Shown: piece by piece, positions 53,504-60,000 of the stretch
Layout: the number at the start of each line of letters is the position of its first letter
How positions within the stretch are numbered: position 1 is the first letter of the stretch
NCBI GenBank assembly: GCA_964035545.1
Contig: OZ037772.1
Coordinates: forward strand, 8,358,650 to 8,418,649
Direction of reading: 5' to 3'
DNA: 60,000 bases
Origin: Bugula neritina
Lineage: Eukaryota; Bryozoa; Gymnolaemata; Cheilostomatida; Bugulidae
The notes under the pieces: generated by a model
Told to the model about the DNA's origin: nothing
The model's database searches: none
The model's input: the letters and a program-made list of their open reading frames with translations, nothing else
Position numbers and translations under genes: made by a program

Positions 53504-53548
53504 ACACCTGACGAGTGCAGTTTACTGTACGAAACTATATAGTCGTGT
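53504..53548 (+). ncRNA. hammerhead ribozyme, plus-strand copy
   Basis: The order is stem I strand ACAC (53504-53507), core CTGACGA (53508-53514), stem II GTGCAG/CTGTAC around a TTTA loop (53515-53530, one G-U pair), core GAAA (53531-53534), a short stem III CTATATAG (53535-53542) closing on the A-U pair next to the cleavage site, then GTC (53542-53544) and stem I strand GTGT (53545-53548). All conserved core positions fit the CUGANGA...GAAA...GUC consensus. The short stem III is typical of retroelement hammerheads. Cleavage is predicted after C53544. Confidence 0.75.
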
Positions 53549-53603
53549 GAGATTTTTTAAATAAAAAAATATATATGTATCATTAACAATCTGAACACAC
53601 TAC

Positions 53604-53606
<3 letters not shown>

Positions 53607-53684
<78 letters not shown>

Positions 53685-53720
53685 ATATATATATATATGT
53701 ATATATATATGTATATATAT
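53607..53720. repeat. (TA)n microsatellite with TATG variants
   Basis: A TA run right of the palindrome passes into TATG and TATATATG units. Confidence 0.95.
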
Positions 53721-53995
53721 ACATGACAAAGCTATATTCCCTTACTTGGATAGCAAAGAACCGATATTGAGAAAATGCTATTGTCATCAGGATTGTAGAC
53801 AGCCAATAGCCACATAACTTGTCTGCTTGATTTTCCCTCCTATTACAAAGTTCACTAGTATACCAACAGATATTTAGCATCCTCTGCAAGTGAACAAAAG
53901 TAATAGAGTTAGCCTATTATACTAATTGATAAGGTTAAACTGATGCAGGCAGCTTACCTGTTAGGAGCACAGTCTATATTCTACAGGCTATAAAT

Positions 53996-54213
53996 AAAAA
54001 AACTCACGCAAGTTTATAGTCACTATCCCTCTGAGAAACCCCTGATGGAAGGGTTTTTTAAAGCGGGCTAAGGACTTATTTAAATGAGGCACGGGAGCAA
54101 TCATGACTGGATACTCTTCCTAACATCACCAATGGCCTTTGTCAGGGCTCGAACCCATGACCTTTGTGTTTACTAGGCAAACGTTCTAACCCCTAGACCA
54201 CGGCTGCTCCCTA
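53996..54213 (-). mobile_element. tRNA-derived SINE, copy 7 (reverse), full length
   Basis: On the minus strand: GCAGCCGTGGTCTAGGGGTT, B box GGGTTCGAGCCC, body and ACTTGCGTGAGTTTTT tail. It is close to the copy at 36044-36262, which suggests recent activity. Confidence 0.9.
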
Positions 54214-55863
54214 TAAATACCCCCATATATAATATACATGTATATAATATAGATGAATATGACACATAATATATAAATAGAATATATAATACACAATCAG
54301 AACACATATATCATAGTGATTAGTATATAGTTTATGAATATAATATTATATATAAATATATGCCAATATATAACTATATTACATAGCATAGTACATTGCT
54401 ATTATTGTACTACATGTATTACATATATTACATGGGCATAATTGTATAATACATTAGTAGAACATATAAAATGAAGATAACATATTATAATGCAATACTA
54501 TAATATATTATATATACATAGTTATGATGTACAATACTTTATTGTAGGATTATGATAAACAGCCTTTTCCCTAAAAGATTGTCCAACACCAATGCTATAA
54601 AACAAAGCAGATCGCATAAATTTACAGAATATATCTATTGACTTAGCTCAACCACAAACATTCTATGTAGCAATATTTTACTGCAATACTTGAGTATATA
54701 ATATGATCATAGTTAAAATAATATATTATATATTACAGGTATGATAATTATTATAATAATTATTGTCTTTCTAGCCTGACCGCCCATAAAGTCTGCATGC
54801 ACTTGCAGAGCTGAAATGCGTTTGTCAGGTAGCTCTGAGTGTAAATGAAGTCACATGACCTTCACCTAGTAACTTACAGTATTCCGGACTCAGTTTTCTA
54901 GCTGATATGATTAAAGTCCCCATTTGTAACTTCATCACCGAAGCATTGCTATCACTGAACTAATCTATACCTAATATAATACAAATAAACTAAACCAATA
55001 TTTGAGTTAATTATGTAATGAATGATATACAAGCAAACACAAGTATGGCTATATATTATATTTTGCAATGCTATGTTAATATGCATTTGTATATAATACA
55101 ATAACTTTAACCTGCATTAATAATGACTTTGACATTGACCCGTATACTGTTCACTGTTCTATAATGTTACATTTAAGCAAAGTTTTGAACATACTGTATA
55201 GTGTATAGTAATTATCTGGTGTAGTTTAAATAAAATGAAGTAATGTGCTGTAAGCATTATATAGTCACTAAATAATTGATTAAATTACTGGCTAACATGA
55301 CATTGCTATATGTGTATCTGAGGATTTTCTCTAGTGTACGAGTACAAACAAGCTTAGGGTATAATATTGAGTTTGAATATTTCTTCACAGTAGTGCTATT
55401 GTTTATTGTTACGTTTCAAAAAGTACTCTCAATTTTGCATGTTCATGTACTTACTATTCACACACTTTGAAAGTCAAACTAGCTTGAATATTTTTTAGTA
55501 CATAACAAAATTCAGTCAGTATATAAACCATGTTGTCTATGTCTTAATTCGGCTCAAACTGGTTTACTAGAAATATATGTACATTGAAAATGTGTTCTTA
55601 CTTTCACAACAATTGTAACAGCTGTACTAGTTTTAGAGTAGAGAATATTATGCATACAGAATTAAAGCTTGATGTATTTGGAAATCTTATGTAGAATTCA
55701 CATAAAAATTGAGAAAATATAGTATAATTGTTTGACACTATAGAGTAATTTGTTGTTTGGAATTAAGCATTTCTGATGAAGCGGTTTGATAACAAAGAGT
55801 ATGTATAGCACTATGGTTTGATGACTCAAGCAAAGTAGATAATCCTGAAAAGGTAGACAACTC
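54214..55863. other. AT-rich intergenic region, no gene recognised
   Basis: It contains degenerate TATAATA-rich DNA (about 54230-54760). Its right part should hold the 3' UTR of the minus-strand gene ending at 55864; a minus-strand AATAAA near 55400 is one candidate signal. Confidence 0.5.
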
Positions 55864-58800
55864 CTATGCACATCCTTCATAGTATGGAGGAACTGGGTTC
55901 TGGGGTGTTGGGTCCCAATCGGCACTCAGACGGTAGTACAATGTGTCTTCCAATCTGAATGGTGCAAGCGGTTTCACAGGAGTTGTATCTGGAGTGGCGG
56001 GGCAAATTTGCTGTTGGGGTTGTCTACTGGGTAGATGGGGACTAGCACCTTGTCCATAGGAGCTGGAAGGCTGCTGTCTAACCGTGGCTTGATGAATGGG
56101 ACCGGAGTATGGTGGTGTATAACTTTGGTGCAATTTAGGTGTTGAAGAACCGATACCTTGTAGAGGTGATGAAAGGCCCTGTTGCTGAGGGTATGCATAT
56201 TGCCCAGATATCTGTTGTTGTTGAGGGTATCTAGTCTGAGGTACCGCTATTGCCTGAGATTGGGGATAGAATGTAGGCGCGGCCTTCTGGAGATCTGGCT
56301 TGTCAAATCTGTATCCATCTTTTTTCATTTCACGCCGGTTACCTGGTTGGTGTGGTACCGGAGGGTCGTAAGAATACTGCTGCTGTTGAACAGATCCACT
56401 TGGTTCCTGACTATAGCTTGGACCCGGAGCGCCACCAGCTGCTCCCTCAACACTACCAGACCATTGCTGTGTCCAGTCAGGAGTACCACAAACTGATGCT
56501 CCTCCAGAACCAGTTCCAGCTGCTGCTGCTACAGGCTGGCTCGCAGGATCAACTACATCATCATCCCTACAAATTTTGCTGGAGCCCAATGCTGCCTTTG
56601 ATTGGCCAAACCCACTGGGTCCTGCAGGTACGGGGAATGTAGAAGCGTCAAAAACTTGGTCTGATATGATTTGTTGGACATTACCGGCACAAGCTCTTTG
56701 AGATTCAAGGGTTTTATCAGCTTTTCCTTGTTGTTTTTTAATGGCTTTTGCCTCACTAATTTTTTGTTCTTTGTGACATTCAATCAACTGCTTTAGCTCA
56801 GAACAATCGGAATTCAATAATTTGGCTTTTTCTAGAATATTCTTGCCAATATCGTTCTTTTTGCTGTCAAAAGCAGAAATAGCTTTTTTCAGTTCACTAA
56901 TTTGAAAATCGGTAAAATCTTTGACCTCAGCCACTCTGTAAGAGTCGGGAATCGTGTTGGCGTAGCTCTCCTTGTTTCTTTCAAGATAAGCTACGTCTCT
57001 TTTCTTACAGTACAATGGGGAATAAGCATCTTTAAGCTCCGCCTCTACTGGGCGTGTCTCTCTGTTCAAGTCCTTCAGTTCAATTGGATGTGCCACCAAA
57101 GAAAGGGCTGTTACATCTTCAGAGGTTGCGTCTATTTCATCTATCTCTTCCAGCTTTAAATCCTCTTCCAATTTAGTTATTGTCATTATGTCAAGCTGCA
57201 AAATTGTTTGAAAACAACTTCATAATTTATTATCTAAAGCTATATATAGCGCAAATTCAACAAATGTTGGAGCACACCTATGGTAACATTGATATTTATC
57301 TTTAAAAGGCTAATAAAAAAAACGGTTTTGTGTTTCCCATTGCTGTGTACATGACTCATTTTATGATAGTGTAATGTTTTTTAACGTTCTTTAGCTATAA
57401 ATTAGGCACAAAATGTTTAATAAAATCCTATCAAGAAACAAGCTATATATTTCAAAACAATTTCTGCAACAGCTTTTAAAATAGTGAGATTTATTAGTTT
57501 AACCTGTCAATTTTGGGAAAAATGATACAAGATGTTCACTATTAGATTTATGAAAAATAGAAAATGTTATCAAATTAGCCCAGATTTATGAAAACAGTAT
57601 CTCTTAGCAGCACCAGCTACAATAATATGCAACTCACAAATTACAAGTAAGTCAGTGCAAAAGAGTAAGCAACACTAACAGAGTTTGAGATTCTTGAGTT
57701 TATGGTTAGGAGTAGGGGTTGGTGCTTTTAATCCCCATCTTTAAACTCAATAATCCCTAACTACTGCACTCGGCTAACCCCAGCTGAGAGCTGCATATAC
57801 ACAACTATGAGTAAAGAGGAACCGACCAATTTTAAAGAACAAAGGAGTCATTCACTTACTGCGAGGACTTTCACATTTGTCGTATCTTGCTTGCCATTAG
57901 CTTGGAATTCATTAACAAACTCTGAAGTTATGGACTCCTGTAAAACAATTGTACTCAATAAAGTTTGCATATAATTTTATGTATAGCCTATATAATTAGA
58001 AGACATAATTTACTATAAAATAACATATGATTTAATACAATATTTTATGTAATACCATAATAGAACACAATATAATATATCTTGACTTTTCTACTGTCCT
58101 AATGTATGCTTCAGTTTTAACTATTAACATTAACATTATATTATCTAATATTCAAAGAAAAGAATATAAGGATAAACTCTCAGATAAACAAAAATTCTAC
58201 CTATATTTTTCTGCTTAAAAATATTTTTGTTTGAGATAAGCATAATACAAGTTTGATTCATTTTTTTGTTTATTTTGTAAATTTATTAAATAAAAATACT
58301 GTAAAAGCACTTTAAAGAATAATTGCAACTAAAAAAGATAATAGCGCATTGGTTGAATGTTTTGTCTAAACACCAAAGGTTGGGGCACTGTGCCAACCAC
58401 CACACTATAAAAGAAAACAGGGACCACAGTCTTTGTACCGGGAACTATAGCGTTATTAGAGAAACTTGATGGATGAGCTGCCAGATTTGTAGAAAAACAA
58501 GGACTTGATTGCATAACCGGCAAATATTGCTGAAAAGTTGTGCCTATTGACATGTTAAATTTCTCAGCAGATTGTACAGATGCAAAATCTTTATCTAGTT
58601 GAAAATTGTCTGATGCCAGAAGCTTTCTTTCGCTGCCAATAGGTAACTGAGTGCAAGTAGTCACTGGTGGAGCTGGAAGAAAAGGAATCGGTTCTACATC
58701 TGCAACCAATGGTGAATGAACTATTTTCTCTAATCTTGAAAAGAATCCATCACAATTGCTGGAAATACTTTTGTCGTCATTGCTTTCAATTTCTGATTGA

Positions 58801-59798
58801 GTTAACTCTGTAGATTGAGCATTATTGGTATTAAAATTGTAGAATATTGCATTCTGTGCTTCTTTTGGTGATTTTTTATTTTCAAGCTTTAGCTTACACG
58901 TAAATGTATCATCTTTGAGATAGTCTTTAGAACCTTTCCAATGTTTATTAGTCTTTGTTTGTTGCTTGTAACCAGCTTCTAATTTTAGTTTTTTATCTTT
59001 ATTTTTATTTTTTTTTAAGTTTTTTAATATTCTTCTTGTCGAAGGCACCAGGCCCTTACGTTTAGATGTCAAACTCCCAAGTTGCTGGTGAGATTTGGCT
59101 GGGCTAATCGGGGAGAAGCGTTCCGTTAGATTCTCCAAGTAACCATGCAGCCGCATCTAGGAGAAGATAAATCTTGGTATAGTTTGCTGCTCATCTTATA
59201 ATAAGTACTCTTGAGTGTCAGAGTATAGAAAGTGATGTAGCTTGAGGAAGATTTGAACAAACTCTGCTTTCATTACTTTTGAGTCGTTCACCAGTGTTTT
59301 CAAACCCAAAGTCATGACAGATAGTAACATTTACACAAAATAGAACCTCTGTAATTTAATATATGTAGCCTTATTGCAAACAAGATTACTTTTACAAAAA
59401 CATAAACCATTGGGTAATCTAATATAAATATGGCCACATATTTAAAATTTTTGGCATTTTAATTTTATTAGAGTAAAAATATTTTTGGCATAAAACATAA
59501 ATTATATTTTATCAAAATTTATTTAATAAATGCTCATTGGCAAAATAAGAGCTTTACTAAAAACACTTAGTCCTAACTACAGTACTTTGTTGAAAATGCT
59601 TTCAGAAACCAGGCTTTAGTGTTCATGATTTAATCGAACACTTACCAAAGGCTTGCTGTCCAGCAGGTCAGACATTTTGTCATCAATCAACTCCACACAC
59701 CAATAAACTAGACTGAAGGCTTTGTGGTGTCCAAGAGCTGTGTTAGCCTTTAACAGCTCATCACACTCTGCCAGCAAATTCTCAGTGAATGCCAAACA
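55864..59798 (-). CDS. unrecognised protein with helical domain, coiled coil and Pro/Gln-rich C-terminus (5' part outside window)
   Basis: Exons seen, 5' to 3': 59798-59646, 57937-57860, 57195-55864 (TAG). All are phase 0 and give 521 codons. The first exon (CLAFTENLLAECDELL, HHKAFSLVYWCVELIDDKM) looks helical. The second is acidic and short. The last exon starts with a charged, helical stretch (about LEEDLKLEEIDEID to CHKEQKISEAKAIKKQQGKA) and then a ~250 residue low-complexity region rich in Pro, Gln, Ser, Gly and Tyr (YPQQQQ, PSRQPQQQ), ending NPVPPYYEGCA. I cannot name the family. The layout of a folded region plus a disordered P/Q/Y tail resembles endosomal or RNA-related adaptors, but this is only analogy. 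Joining exon 59646 to 57937 skips the ORF at 58329-59156. Confidence 0.6.
57690..57795. repeat. possible third, diverged fold-back element
   Basis: TGAGTTTA and GGTTAG-type segments recur as complements on both sides of a GGGGTTGG centre. The right side holds CTACTGCACT and GAGCTGCATATA, as in the elements at 15130 and 31608. It lies in an intron of the unrecognised gene. Confidence 0.35.
58282..58287 (-). terminator. polyadenylation signal AATAAA for the alternative terminal exon
   Basis: It lies 42-47 nt downstream of the stop codon at 58329 on the minus strand. Another AATAAA follows at 58269-58274. Confidence 0.5.
58329..59156 (-). CDS. probable alternative terminal exon of the unrecognised gene (275 codons)
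   Basis: It is a single long frame in AT-rich DNA. A strong acceptor (CTCCTAG) directly precedes the ATG at 59156, so it can follow exon 59798-59646 in phase 0. It encodes a basic stretch (RRILKNLKKNKNKDKKLK) then a Ser/Asn-rich region ending QPMRYYLF. The stop at 58329 is followed at about 45 nt by AATAAA. This suggests an mRNA that ends here, against a longer one that skips it. Alternatively a donor C|GTAAGG near 59060 could end a short exon inside it, but its phase does not fit the next exon. No similarity is recognised. Confidence 0.5.
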   Translation of the reverse strand: MRLHGYLENLTERFSPISPAKSHQQLGSLTSKRKGLVPSTRRILKNLKKNKNKDKKLKLEAGYKQQTKTNKHWKGSKDYLKDDTFTCKLKLENKKSPKEAQNAIFYNFNTNNAQSTELTQSEIESNDDKSISSNCDGFFSRLEKIVHSPLVADVEPIPFLPAPPVTTCTQLPIGSERKLLASDNFQLDKDFASVQSAEKFNMSIGTTFQQYLPVMQSSPCFSTNLAAHPSSFSNNAIVPGTKTVVPVFFYSVVVGTVPQPLVFRQNIQPMRYYLF

Positions 59799-60000
59799 CT
59801 AAATAGTAAACACAACAGGTCATATTTTGCAAAGATAGCATGATGGCTTTTGTCATAAAAGCTACTAAAGTTTAGCTTGACACTTAGAAAAAAACCACTT
59901 GATTTGTGTTGACTAATTTTTGCATTAAAAATCTATGCTTGTAGTGAGTCTACCCAGAAGTTCCTGCATGTGGTGTAAGAATTAGCAGACCTGTTTGCTA

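Larger units (their letters stand above)
53390..53609. mobile_element. 220 bp near-perfect palindrome carrying two divergent hammerhead ribozymes
   Basis: Arms of about 108 bp (53390-53497 and 53500-53609) are reverse complements with one visible mismatch (GTGTCCAG against GTGTTCAG) around a centre of a few bases. Each arm encodes one hammerhead, on opposite strands. TA tracts lie on both sides. Hammerheads of this compact type are known from Penelope-like elements and retrozymes, so a remnant of such an element is the likely origin. There is no reverse transcriptase nearby. Confidence 0.8.

Noticed and set aside
56182-57159. Plus-strand frames opposite the last exon of the unrecognised gene
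   Set aside because: The minus-strand frame of 444 codons is far longer and has an in-phase acceptor.

Overview
This is nuclear DNA from an animal, most likely an aquatic invertebrate. It is AT-rich, its genes are split by GT-AG introns, and it holds metazoan gene families (SUCO, WIPI4, TRAF, SLC46), tRNA-derived SINEs, a Ty3-type retrotransposon and hammerhead-ribozyme repeats. I lean towards a lophotrochozoan, but nothing here fixes the phylum. I joined exons by hand from splice signals, reading phase and family similarity.

Layout. 31-17893 (minus): a SUCO-like gene of at least 19 exons (signal peptide, mid-SUN domain, coiled coil, C-terminal membrane span) whose 3' end lies beyond base 1. 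Its introns hold minisatellites, a decayed 3.2 kb DNA transposon, a hAT-like MITE, a fold-back element and a SINE. 18917-23392 (minus): a complete seven-exon WIPI4/WDR45 gene of 342 codons, with a MITE 11 nt from a GC splice donor. 26844-31343: a 4500 bp Ty3/mag-like LTR retrotransposon with equal LTRs (identical by eye), a 5 bp target duplication and an open gag-pol frame. 33955-39925 (plus): the 3' part of a TRAF gene (zinc finger, coiled coil, TRAF/MATH domain); the zinc-finger exon has an apparent 1-nt frameshift. 44686-48071 and 50351-53020 (plus): two tandem SLC46-like transporters with identical three-exon structure. 55864-59798 (minus): the 3' part of a gene I do not recognise, apparently with two alternative ends.

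Between genes lie AT-rich DNA, long (TA)n tracts and mobile elements. One SINE family has nine copies or fragments in the window. The most unusual structures are a 220 bp near-perfect palindrome at 53390-53609 carrying a consensus-like hammerhead ribozyme in each arm, a degenerate relative at 34605-34650 (both set between TA tracts), and a 790 bp GATC-rich element with 48 bp perfect inverted ends at 42763-43552.

The host genes do not form one pathway. WIPI4 (autophagy), a possibly lysosomal SLC46 pair and SUCO (ER) are all endomembrane proteins, but I read no functional cluster into this.
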